64,000 nt of DNA from an uncultured Collinsella sp. GTDB taxonomy: Bacteria > Actinomycetota > Coriobacteriia > Coriobacteriales > Coriobacteriaceae. Both the position numbers and the translations under genes were made by a program. This document shows, in pieces, positions 34,042-41,444 of the stretch; positions within the stretch are counted from its first letter, which is position 1, and each line of letters begins with the position of its first letter. Location of the stretch: NCBI GenBank assembly GCA_900767675.1, contig CAAFZX010000043.1, positions 1 to 64,000 on the forward strand, in the 5' to 3' direction. Under the pieces are notes generated by a model. The model saw only the letters and a list, made by a program, of their open reading frames with translations. It did no database searches and was not told the origin of the DNA.

Positions 34042-34965
34042 ATGGCAAACGTTCTTGTCTTTGGTCACCAGAACCCCGATAACGACGCCATCATGAGCGC
34101 CGTCGTCCTGTCCCAGCTGCTCAACCAGGTTGAGTATGCCGGCAACACCTACGAGGCTTGCGCTCTGGGCCAGCTTCCGGCCGAGTCCGCCAAGCTGCTC
34201 GCCGACGCCGGCATCGCCGAGCCCCGCGTGATTGATTCCGTCGAGGCCGGTCAGCTCGTCGTCCTCACCGACCACAACGAGTCTGCCCAGTCCGTCGCCG
34301 GCCTTAAGGACGCCACGGTCTTTGGCGTCGTCGATCATCACCGCATCGGCGACTTCGAGACCGCCGGCCCGCTGCACTACATCTGCCTGCCCTGGGGCTC
34401 CAGCTGCACCATCGTCACCAAGCTCGCCGGCGTGCTCGGCGTTGAGCTTTCCGACGTCCAGGCCAAGCTGCTGCTCTCGGCCATGATGACCGACACGCTC
34501 ATGCTCAAGAGCCCCACCACCACCGATGTCGACCGCGCCGTCGCCGCCAAGCTCGGCGAGCAGGTGGGCGTCGACCCGGTCAAGTTTGGCATGGAGGTCT
34601 TCCTCACCCGTCCGTCCGGCTCCTTCACCGCAGCCGAGATGGTCGGCAACGACATCAAGATGTTCGAGCCCGCCGGCAAGAAGCTGCTCATCGGCCAGTA
34701 CGAGACCGTCGACAAGAGCCGCGCGCTCGGCATGATCGACGAGATTCGCGAGGCCATGCGCGCCTACGCCGCCGAGAAGGGTGCTGACGGCATTGTCCTG
34801 TGCATCACCGACATTATGGAGGAGGGCTCGCAGGTCCTGCTCGAGGGCGAGACCGAGGCTGCTCAGAAGGGCCTGGGCATTGCCGACGAGCACGACGGCG
34901 TCTGGATGCCGGGTGTCCTCTCCCGTAAGAAGCAGGTTGCTGCCCCCATCATGGCCGCCTGCTAG
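34042..34965 (+). CDS. ppaC: manganese-dependent inorganic pyrophosphatase (family II)
   Basis: The 307-residue DHH-family enzyme splits pyrophosphate and so drives biosynthetic reactions. The metal-binding motifs are GHQNPDNDAI (residues 8-17), DHNE and VVDHHRIGDFE; SSCTIVTK and, in the C-terminal DHHA2 domain, RPSGSFTA and SRKKQVAAP contact the substrate. The length is typical and no CBS insertion is present. GGAGGAAA precedes the ATG. It is a single gene with its own terminator. Confidence 0.95.
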   Translation: MANVLVFGHQNPDNDAIMSAVVLSQLLNQVEYAGNTYEACALGQLPAESAKLLADAGIAEPRVIDSVEAGQLVVLTDHNESAQSVAGLKDATVFGVVDHHRIGDFETAGPLHYICLPWGSSCTIVTKLAGVLGVELSDVQAKLLLSAMMTDTLMLKSPTTTDVDRAVAAKLGEQVGVDPVKFGMEVFLTRPSGSFTAAEMVGNDIKMFEPAGKKLLIGQYETVDKSRALGMIDEIREAMRAYAAEKGADGIVLCITDIMEEGSQVLLEGETEAAQKGLGIADEHDGVWMPGVLSRKKQVAAPIMAAC

Positions 34966-34984
34966 GTTTAGTTGACCAAACGCC

Positions 34985-35025
34985 ACGACCGGATCGCGGA
35001 CGCCCCGCGCTCCGGTCGTTTTTTG
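34985..35025 (+). terminator. terminator of ppaC
   Basis: ACGACCGGA and TCCGGTCGT form the stem with an inner GCGGACGCCCCGC hairpin, followed by TTTTTTG. Confidence 0.88.
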
Positions 35026-35163
35026 TGCACGGCGCCGCATCGTCTCTTGGACAGGCGTGCCCGTGCCGTTGAGCAAATAATGTTCAACCTGTGGTTCCGC
35101 TTTTCGGCCGCGCCTGCGCGCTTGTCGTGCAGGGTAGGCTAGATGCAAGCGTAATACGTTAGA

Positions 35164-35199
35164 GCGCGGCGCCGCCACTTGGGCGGGCCGTGCTTTTTT
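35164..35199 (+). terminator. intrinsic terminator inside the nhaA leader (attenuator candidate)
   Basis: GCGCGGCGCCGCC and GGCGGGCCGTGC form a 12-bp stem with one bulged G, followed by six T. It lies after the ppaC terminator, no ORF precedes it, and nhaA starts 33 bases downstream; transcripts from a promoter in 35030-35160 would meet it before nhaA. Confidence 0.65.
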
Positions 35200-35232
35200 A
35201 AGACGGGAGCCATCCCGTGAAAGGAGCCGCCC

Positions 35233-36591
35233 ATGGCAGCAACTGAGCAGCTGTTCAACGTTCGTGAGCGCAAGCGCTTTGAGCGTCACGATATCTGGGA
35301 GCGCATCGCCGAGAACGGCACGATTTCCGCCGCCGTCATGGTCTTCGCCGCCATCGCCGCCGTCATTTGCGCCAATACCGATGCCTACGAGGCCATCCAT
35401 CACTTTTTGGAGACCCCGCTGTATGTGGGTCTGGGCAACCTTACGGCCGGTCTCACCGTTGAGCTTTTCGTTAACGACTTCCTCATGGCGATTTTCTTTT
35501 TGTTGGTGGGCATTGAGCTTAAGTACGAGATGACGGTCGGCGAGCTCAAGAATCCGCGTCAGGCCATGCTTCCCATGCTGGCGGCCGTGGGCGGCGTCGT
35601 CGTTCCCGCCTGCATCTACCTGATCTTTAACCATGCCGGCGCCCACAACGGTTGGGCCATCCCCATGGCAACCGATATTGCCTTTGCGCTGGGCGTGCTG
35701 TCGCTTTTGGGCAACCGCGTGCCCAACGGCGTGCGCGTGTTCTTCTCGACGCTCGCTATCGCCGACGACCTCATCTCCATCGCCGCCATCGCCATCTTCT
35801 ACGGTCAGAGCCCCAATCCGTTTTGGTTGGGCGCCGCCGCGCTTGTGACCTGCGCGCTCGTGTGGCTCAACAAGACGCAGCATTACCGCCTTGCCCCGTA
35901 TTCGGTACTGGGTCTGCTGTTGTGGTTCTGCATGTTCAAGAGTGGCGTGCACGCTACGCTCGCCGGCGTCATCTTGGCCTTTACCATTCCGGCCAAGTGC
36001 GGCGTCAAGCTCGATAGCCTCACCGATTGGTTGGGCGAGTGCTTGCCGCTGCTCGATGACCGCTACGATGACGAGGCACACATCCTGGGCCAGCATGACT
36101 TTACCGTCTCGACCACCAAGGTCGAGCGAGTCATGCACCGCGTGACCCCGCCGCTCATCCGCATGGAGCGTCTGATCTCCACGCCGGTCAACTTTGTGAT
36201 TCTGCCGATCTTTGCGTTCGTCAACGCACAGGTTCGCCTGGTGGGCGTGGACATGAGCGCGCTGCTCACCGACCCGGTGACGCTCGGCGTGTACTTTGGC
36301 ATGCTGCTGGGCAAGCCGATCGGCATCTTTGGCATGACGTTCGCCCTGGTTAAGCTCAAGGTTTGCCAGTTGCCGCGCAACGTCAACTGGCACATGATCG
36401 CTGGCGTGGGTATTCTGGGCGGCATCGGCTTTACCATGTCGATCCTCATCAGCGGCCTCGCCTTCCCGACGGCCCAGTTTGAGGTTCTGGCTGCCAAGGC
36501 CGCCATCCTTGCCGGTTCGGTCACCGCCGCCGTGCTCGGCATGATCTACATGAGCGTGGTCTGCAAACACCCCGCGCCCAAGGGCGAATAA
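35233..36591 (+). CDS. nhaA: Na+/H+ antiporter NhaA
   Basis: The 452-residue membrane protein exchanges internal sodium (or lithium) for external protons. About twelve hydrophobic segments are visible. The family signatures are LFVNDFLMAIFFLLVGIELK, ATDIAFALGVLSLLG (Asp148) and LAIADDLISI with the ion-binding Asp178-Asp179 pair; FTMSILISGLAF lies near the end. It is longer than E. coli NhaA because of a roughly 50-residue cytoplasmic loop (about residues 265-315). AAAGGAG precedes the ATG. An attenuator-like hairpin lies in the leader. Confidence 0.94.
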   Translation: MAATEQLFNVRERKRFERHDIWERIAENGTISAAVMVFAAIAAVICANTDAYEAIHHFLETPLYVGLGNLTAGLTVELFVNDFLMAIFFLLVGIELKYEMTVGELKNPRQAMLPMLAAVGGVVVPACIYLIFNHAGAHNGWAIPMATDIAFALGVLSLLGNRVPNGVRVFFSTLAIADDLISIAAIAIFYGQSPNPFWLGAAALVTCALVWLNKTQHYRLAPYSVLGLLLWFCMFKSGVHATLAGVILAFTIPAKCGVKLDSLTDWLGECLPLLDDRYDDEAHILGQHDFTVSTTKVERVMHRVTPPLIRMERLISTPVNFVILPIFAFVNAQVRLVGVDMSALLTDPVTLGVYFGMLLGKPIGIFGMTFALVKLKVCQLPRNVNWHMIAGVGILGGIGFTMSILISGLAFPTAQFEVLAAKAAILAGSVTAAVLGMIYMSVVCKHPAPKGE

Positions 36592-36608
36592 GGGCACATA
36601 CAAGGTTG

Positions 36609-36646
36609 AAAACGCCGCCTGTGAACACCATCACAGGCGGCGTTTT
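36609..36646 (+). terminator. terminator of nhaA
   Basis: AAAACGCCGCCTGTGA and TCACAGGCGGCGTTTT form a perfect 16-bp stem with a 6-base loop. Confidence 0.9.
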
Positions 36647-36648
36647 AG

Positions 36649-36672
36649 TCATTGGGGACGTACTTAAATGAC
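36649..36672. repeat. 24-bp REP-like unit
   Basis: TCATTGGGGAC-N3-CTTAAATGAC, the same unit as at 13475 and 13516, located directly between the nhaA terminator and the end of the next gene. Confidence 0.78.
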
Positions 36673-36677
36673 GAGGT

Positions 36678-36932
36678 TTATTCCACGGTGCCGTAGACGG
36701 CGCCCCACCCATGGGCGGCCAAGGCGGAGTTGAGCTGGTCGCAAAGTGACTGGCGGTCGTAGTAGCCGGGCGGTAGCAGGTTGACGATTTCCATGAGATC
36801 GGGCGCCAGGTCCAAGATTTCGGCCTGTACGATCAGATCCAGGCGGTCGATGGCGTGGCGGTCGTAAAACAGTCCGTCGACCAGGCGCTGCAGGTCGCCG
36901 AATTCCTCGGCCCTAAACGATCCGTACTCCAT
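36678..36932 (-). CDS. small conserved-looking hypothetical protein
   Basis: The 84-residue acidic protein (starting MEYGSFRAEEFGDLQRLVDG) appears helical and soluble and matches no family I know; NLLPPGYYDRQSLCDQLNSA is its most distinctive part. The ATG at 36932 has a perfect AAGGAGG seven bases upstream, which decides the start over an in-frame ATG at 36983. It is divergent from the aminotransferase gene. Confidence 0.65.
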   Translation of the reverse strand: MEYGSFRAEEFGDLQRLVDGLFYDRHAIDRLDLIVQAEILDLAPDLMEIVNLLPPGYYDRQSLCDQLNSALAAHGWGAVYGTVE

Positions 36933-37082
36933 AGTGCCTCCTTGGGCGTCCCACGCCGGCATGCGCGGCGATTCGTAATTCATTGCGATGAACTTAATCT
37001 ATCACGGCTTCATAACGTTGCGACGATGGCGGTCTATACTTAGACGAACTGCAACGTACCGCTTCGCGAAAGGTCGCACCCC

Positions 37083-38387
37083 ATGCAGACGATCTACCAG
37101 AAGATGGAAACCACCGAACTCGATGCCGCCATCGAGGCGCTTAAAGCCGAGGTTGCCGAGGTCAAGGCCAAGGGTCTGGCGCTCGACATGGCGCGCGGCA
37201 AGCCGTCGCCCTCCCAGGTGAACATTTCTCGCCCCATGCTCGATATCCTCAATGCCGATGCCGATCTGCACGACGGCAACGTCGATTGTTCCAACTACGG
37301 CTGCTTCGAGGGCATTCCCTCGGCACGTAAGTTGGCAGGGGAGTTCCTGGGTTGCCCCGCCGAGCAGACGCTCGTACTGGGTTCGTCGAGCCTGCTGATC
37401 GAGCACGACATCGCCGGCATGTTCTGGCGCTGCGGCTCGTGCGGCAGCGAGCCCTGGGACGCCTACGAGGCCGCGCACGACGGCAAGAAGGTCAAGTTCC
37501 TGTGCCCCGTTCCCGGCTACGATCGCCACTTTGGCATCACCGCCGACTTGGGCATCGAGAACGTTCCCGTCGCGATGACCGACAACGGCCCCGACATGGA
37601 CGAGATCGAGCGCCTGGTTGCCGCTGACGACTCCATTAAGGGTATCTGGTGCGTGCCCAAGTATTCCAACCCCACGGGCATCACCTTTAGCGAGGACACC
37701 GTGCGTCGCCTGGTCGAGATGCCCACGGCCGCGCCCGATTTCCGCATCTTCTGGGACAACGCCTACTGCGTGCACGACCTGTACGACGAGACCGACGAGC
37801 TCGCCAACATCTTTGACCTCGCTCGCGCGGCGGGCACCGAGGACCGCGTGGTGGCCTTTGCCTCGACGTCCAAGATCACCTTCCCGGGCGCCGGCATCGG
37901 CTTTATCGGCGCGAGCCCCGCGGTCATCGCCGAGTTCTCCAAGCGCCTGAAGGCCGGCCTCATCAGCGCCGACAAGCTCAACCAGCTGCGTCACGTGCGC
38001 TTTCTTCCCACCATCGAGGCGGTCAAGGAGCACATGAAAAAGCATGCCGAGTTCTTGCGCCCGCGCTTTGAGGCCGTCGAGCGCAAGCTCACCGAGGGCT
38101 TGGGCGACACGGGCTGCGCCACCTGGACGCACCCCCGCGGCGGCTACTTTGTAAGCTTCGATGGTCCCGAGGGCTCGGCCCAGAAGGTTGCCGCGCTTTG
38201 CGCCGACCTGGGCGTCAAGCTCACGCCGGCCGGTGCTACCTGGCCCTATGGCAAGGACCCGCGCGACACCAACATCCGCATCGCGCCGAGCTATCCCACG
38301 GTCGAGGACCTGGAGGCCGCGCTCGATGTGCTGGTGCTGGCCGTTAAGCTTGTTGCTGCCGAGCTCGCGCGTGCCGAGCGCGCCTAA
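37083..38387 (+). CDS. aminotransferase class I, MocR-like/type Ic aspartate aminotransferase
   Basis: The 434-residue PLP enzyme has GLALDMARGKPSPSQ at the N-terminus, PKYSNPTGITF, the PLP-contacting DNAYCVHDLY and the Schiff-base lysine in FASTSKITFPGAGIGF. The N-terminal LDMARGKPS and lack of a GntR domain fit the PF12897 group, of which characterised members (type Ic) transaminate aspartate with 2-oxoglutarate. The exact amino acid is inferred. The start follows GCGAAAGG; the gene appears to precede the STAS gene by 51 bases. Confidence 0.88.
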   Translation: MQTIYQKMETTELDAAIEALKAEVAEVKAKGLALDMARGKPSPSQVNISRPMLDILNADADLHDGNVDCSNYGCFEGIPSARKLAGEFLGCPAEQTLVLGSSSLLIEHDIAGMFWRCGSCGSEPWDAYEAAHDGKKVKFLCPVPGYDRHFGITADLGIENVPVAMTDNGPDMDEIERLVAADDSIKGIWCVPKYSNPTGITFSEDTVRRLVEMPTAAPDFRIFWDNAYCVHDLYDETDELANIFDLARAAGTEDRVVAFASTSKITFPGAGIGFIGASPAVIAEFSKRLKAGLISADKLNQLRHVRFLPTIEAVKEHMKKHAEFLRPRFEAVERKLTEGLGDTGCATWTHPRGGYFVSFDGPEGSAQKVAALCADLGVKLTPAGATWPYGKDPRDTNIRIAPSYPTVEDLEAALDVLVLAVKLVAAELARAERA

Positions 38388-38438
38388 CGCGCGGCTTCCC
38401 GTACTATCCGCACTTTCGATTCGCAAAGGAGCGTATAC

Positions 38439-38753
38439 ATGGATTTGGGTATTTCCACCAACCCCACGCCGGAGCTCTACACCATTAAGGTAACCGGCGA
38501 GATCGATATCTCTAACGCCGATAGCCTGCGCAATGCCATCGACCTGGCGCTCGAGCAGCCCACTGAGGCCGTTGAGCTCGATTTTGCCCAGGTGAGCTAC
38601 ATCGATTCGACGGGCATTGGCGTGCTCGTGGGCGCCGCACACCACGCGGTCGACCACGGCAAGCGCTTTAGCTGCACCAATGTGCAGCCCCCGGTGATGC
38701 GCGTGGTCCAGCTGTTGGGTGTCGACCAGGAGATTTCGATCACCGCTGCATAA
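38439..38753 (+). CDS. STAS-domain anti-anti-sigma factor
   Basis: The 104-residue protein is a single STAS domain. YIDSTGIGVLVGA carries Ser57, the residue phosphorylated by cognate anti-sigma kinases in SpoIIAA/RsbV proteins. The unphosphorylated form releases a sigma factor from its anti-sigma partner. No anti-sigma kinase or sigma gene lies nearby, so the partner is encoded elsewhere. AAAGGAG precedes the ATG. Confidence 0.92.
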   Translation: MDLGISTNPTPELYTIKVTGEIDISNADSLRNAIDLALEQPTEAVELDFAQVSYIDSTGIGVLVGAAHHAVDHGKRFSCTNVQPPVMRVVQLLGVDQEISITAA

Positions 38754-38906
38754 TCTTTGCCCCCAAAAGGGCGTGCCGTTTGGCATATGTTTGTGATGCG
38801 CTCGGACGTTTTGGCGTCCGGGCGCTATACTTGACCGAATGAATAGACGAGTTCCGGCCGAATGGCGCGGTGCGGGCTCGACTCACATCGAGCCTTGGAG
38901 GTATGT

Positions 38907-39497
38907 GTGTTTGGTATTGGAGAGGGTGAGCTCGCGATCATCGTGGTCTTCGGCTTTTTGCTGTTTGGCCCGGATAAGCTCCCGCAGATGGGCCGCACGA
39001 TCGGCCGTGCCATCCGTCAGTTCCGCGAGACGCAGGAAAAGATGACGGCCGTTGTTCAGTCCGAGATTATCGATCCGGTGAGCGAGGCCGCGTCGGCCCC
39101 GGTCAAGCCCAAGAAGGCTGCCGCGACCGACGACGATTCCGATGCGGACGAGGATGCCGCCGAGACGGCTGCGCCCGCTAAGAAGGAGACCTTTGCCGAG
39201 CGCCGCGCCCGTCTTGCTGCCGAGAAGGCCGCGAGCGAGGGTGCTGCTGAGGGCGAAGGTGCTGCCGATGAGGCCGAGGGCGCCGAGCCCGCCGCCGAGC
39301 CCGAGGCTGACGCCGCCGCCGAGCCCGCCCCCGCCGCAGAGCCGGAGCCGGAGCCCGAGCCGGCAGAGCCCACGACGGCTGACCTCTACGCCCGTCGTCC
39401 CCGCAAACGTAAGGCCGTCGTCGACCAGCTCGCTCGCGAGCTCGAGGCCGAGGACGAAGCCGCTGCCGCCGACGCCCCGAAGGGAGGCGATGAGTAA
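38907..39497 (+). CDS. tatB: Sec-independent translocase protein TatB/TatA
   Basis: The 196-residue protein begins MFGIGEGELAIIVVFGFLLF, one membrane helix, followed by the GPDKLPQMGRTIGRAIRQFR amphipathic helix that defines TatA/B. The rest is a long acidic, Ala/Glu/Pro-rich tail ending with a basic patch (ARRPRKRKAVVDQL). The GTG start at 38907 is supported by TTGGAGG five bases upstream and by the hydrophobic N-terminus. The gene overlaps tatC by one base. The length and tail favour TatB over TatA, but a dual-function protein is possible because no second TatA is seen here. Confidence 0.88.
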   Translation: MFGIGEGELAIIVVFGFLLFGPDKLPQMGRTIGRAIRQFRETQEKMTAVVQSEIIDPVSEAASAPVKPKKAAATDDDSDADEDAAETAAPAKKETFAERRARLAAEKAASEGAAEGEGAADEAEGAEPAAEPEADAAAEPAPAAEPEPEPEPAEPTTADLYARRPRKRKAVVDQLARELEAEDEAAAADAPKGGDE

Positions 39498-40288
39498 TGC
39501 CTATCGGACCTGCGCGTATGCCGCTCTTCGACCACCTGGGAGAGCTTCGTCGCCGCCTGACCATCGTGGTTGTGTCGGTGTTTGCCGCAGCCATCGTGCT
39601 GTATTTCGCCACGCCCGTGGTGCTCGACATCTTGAAAGACCCCATCCGCTCCTTTGTGCCGGACGGTAAGTTTTACATCACCACCACGCTCGGCGGCTTT
39701 GGCCTGCGCTTCTCGCTGGCCATCAAGATGGCCGTGGTCATGTGCACGCCCATGATCATCTGGCAGATTCTGGCATTTTTCCTGCCGGCACTGCGTCCCA
39801 ACGAGCGCAAATGGGTCGTGCCCACGGTGCTCGCCTCGACGGTGCTGTTCTTCCTGGGCGCTATCTTCTGCTACTTCATCATTATCCCGGCGGGCTTTGA
39901 GTGGCTCATCCGCGAGACCTCGGCTGTCGCTACGGCGTTGCCCAATCTGGAGGACTACATCAACATGGAGCTGCTCTTTATGATCGGCTTTGGTGTGGCG
40001 TTTGAGCTGCCGCTCATCATCTTCTACCTGTCCGTTTTCCACATCGTGTCCTATGCCGCCTTCCGCAGCGCCTGGCGCTATGTGTACGTTGGCCTGCTCG
40101 TGGCCTCGGCCGTGATCACGCCCGACGGCTCGCCCGTCACCCTGGGCCTTATGTATGGCGCCCTGCTCTCGCTCTACGAGATTTCGCTCGCCGTCGCCCG
40201 CGTGGTCATTACCGCGCGCGAGGGCAAGGAGGGCCTGTTCGTGAGCCGTCTTGACCTGTTCTCGGACGACGAGGACGACGAGGAGTAA
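39497..40288 (+). CDS. tatC: Sec-independent translocase protein TatC
   Basis: The 263-residue protein has six hydrophobic segments and the conserved N-terminal LFDHLGELRRRL, which helps to bind twin-arginine signal peptides. With TatB it recognises folded, cofactor-bearing proteins for export. A variable acidic C-terminus (SDDEDDEE) follows the last helix. The ATG overlaps the tatB stop, so translation is coupled. The hydrogenase maturation gene hypA follows after six bases. Confidence 0.95.
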   Translation: MPIGPARMPLFDHLGELRRRLTIVVVSVFAAAIVLYFATPVVLDILKDPIRSFVPDGKFYITTTLGGFGLRFSLAIKMAVVMCTPMIIWQILAFFLPALRPNERKWVVPTVLASTVLFFLGAIFCYFIIIPAGFEWLIRETSAVATALPNLEDYINMELLFMIGFGVAFELPLIIFYLSVFHIVSYAAFRSAWRYVYVGLLVASAVITPDGSPVTLGLMYGALLSLYEISLAVARVVITAREGKEGLFVSRLDLFSDDEDDEE

Positions 40289-40294
40289 ATCGGT

Positions 40295-40651
40295 ATGCAC
40301 GAGGTTGGCATTGTCAACGGCATACTCGATACAGTGATTCGCGCGGCGCGTGGGGCGGGGGCCTCGCGCGCCGTTTTGGTAACGCTGCGTATCGGGGATA
40401 TGGCCGAGGTCGTGCGCGAGGCGCTCGACTTTGCGTGGGAGACATTTCGCGACGAGGACCCGCTCACGCGAGGCTGCGAGCTTGCCGTGGAGGAGGTCCA
40501 TCCACAAAGCGAGTGTCTGGACTGCGGTGAGGTTTTCGACCACGATCGCTTCCACTGTCGCTGTCCCCAGTGTGGTGGTGCCAACGTGCGCCTACTGCAC
40601 GGCCGCGAGCTCGATATCGCAAGTATCGAAATCGAAACCCCCGACGATTAG
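40295..40651 (+). CDS. hypA: hydrogenase/urease nickel incorporation protein HypA
   Basis: The 118-residue metallochaperone starts MHEVGIV, where His2 and the N-terminus bind nickel, and contains the zinc site CLDCG...CPQCGG. It delivers nickel to the large subunit of [NiFe]-hydrogenase with HypB. No hydrogenase or hypCDEF gene is in the window. Its place right after tatBC agrees with Tat export of hydrogenases. Confidence 0.94.
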   Translation: MHEVGIVNGILDTVIRAARGAGASRAVLVTLRIGDMAEVVREALDFAWETFRDEDPLTRGCELAVEEVHPQSECLDCGEVFDHDRFHCRCPQCGGANVRLLHGRELDIASIEIETPDD

Positions 40652-40706
40652 CCCGCTAGCCATCTGGTGATGGGGTATAAAGGGGCCAAAGTAAGGAGCG
40701 CTAAGT

Positions 40707-41390
40707 ATGGCCGAGAAAACGATTGATATTGCATTGCCGATTCTGTCGCGCAACGAGCGCCTGGCAGATCAGCTGCGTCAGCGATTTGAGCAGACGAACA
40801 CCTATGTGATCAATGTGCTGTCGAGCCCCGGCTCGGGCAAGACCACTACGATTCTGGGCACCAACGAGCGCCTGCGTGACAAAGCCGGCCTGCGCTGTGC
40901 CGTCATCGAGGGCGATATCGCCTCGGATGTCGACGCCATCACCATGAAGGAAGCCGGCATGCCCGCCATCCAGATCAACACGGGCGGTCTGTGCCACCTC
41001 GAGGGCAACATGATCATGGAGGCTGTCGATGCCTTCGACCAGGCTGTGGGTCTGGAGAACATCGACGTCATCTTTATCGAAAACGTGGGTAACCTGGTCT
41101 GCCCGGTCGACTTTGACCTGGGCGAGAACCTGTCCATCATGATTCTCTCGGTGCCCGAGGGCGACGACAAGCCCATCAAGTACCCGGGCATCTTCCAACA
41201 CGCCGGCGCGCAGCTGCTCAACAAGGTCGACGTGGCTCCGGCTTTCGATTTTGACATGGATAGGTATACTAAGACACTCGATGACCTCAATCCGCAAGCG
41301 CCGCGGTTTGCCGTGAGCGCGCGCAAGGGCGAGGGCATGGATGCCTGGTGCGATTGGCTCATCGGGCAGATTGAGCAAGCAAGGGCGTAA
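40707..41390 (+). CDS. hypB: hydrogenase nickel incorporation GTPase HypB
   Basis: The 227-residue SIMIBI-class GTPase has the P-loop SPGSGKTT (residues 40-47), the metal-site switch NTGGLCHLEG with adjacent Cys and His, FIENVGNLVCP, and the guanine-specificity motif LLNKVDV. The N-terminus lacks the His-rich nickel store of some HypBs. It hydrolyses GTP to release nickel to the HypA-hydrogenase complex. It lies 55 bases after hypA. Confidence 0.95.
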   Translation: MAEKTIDIALPILSRNERLADQLRQRFEQTNTYVINVLSSPGSGKTTTILGTNERLRDKAGLRCAVIEGDIASDVDAITMKEAGMPAIQINTGGLCHLEGNMIMEAVDAFDQAVGLENIDVIFIENVGNLVCPVDFDLGENLSIMILSVPEGDDKPIKYPGIFQHAGAQLLNKVDVAPAFDFDMDRYTKTLDDLNPQAPRFAVSARKGEGMDAWCDWLIGQIEQARA

Positions 41391-41444
41391 GTCGGCCGCC
41401 ATACGGGCGGGCGTAGCCGCAGAGATACGAGATAGGAGCCTCTT

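Noticed and set aside
34006..36603. 865-codon minus-strand frame opposite ppaC and nhaA
   Set aside because: Covers two genes and their terminators with no recognisable domain; artefact of GC bias.
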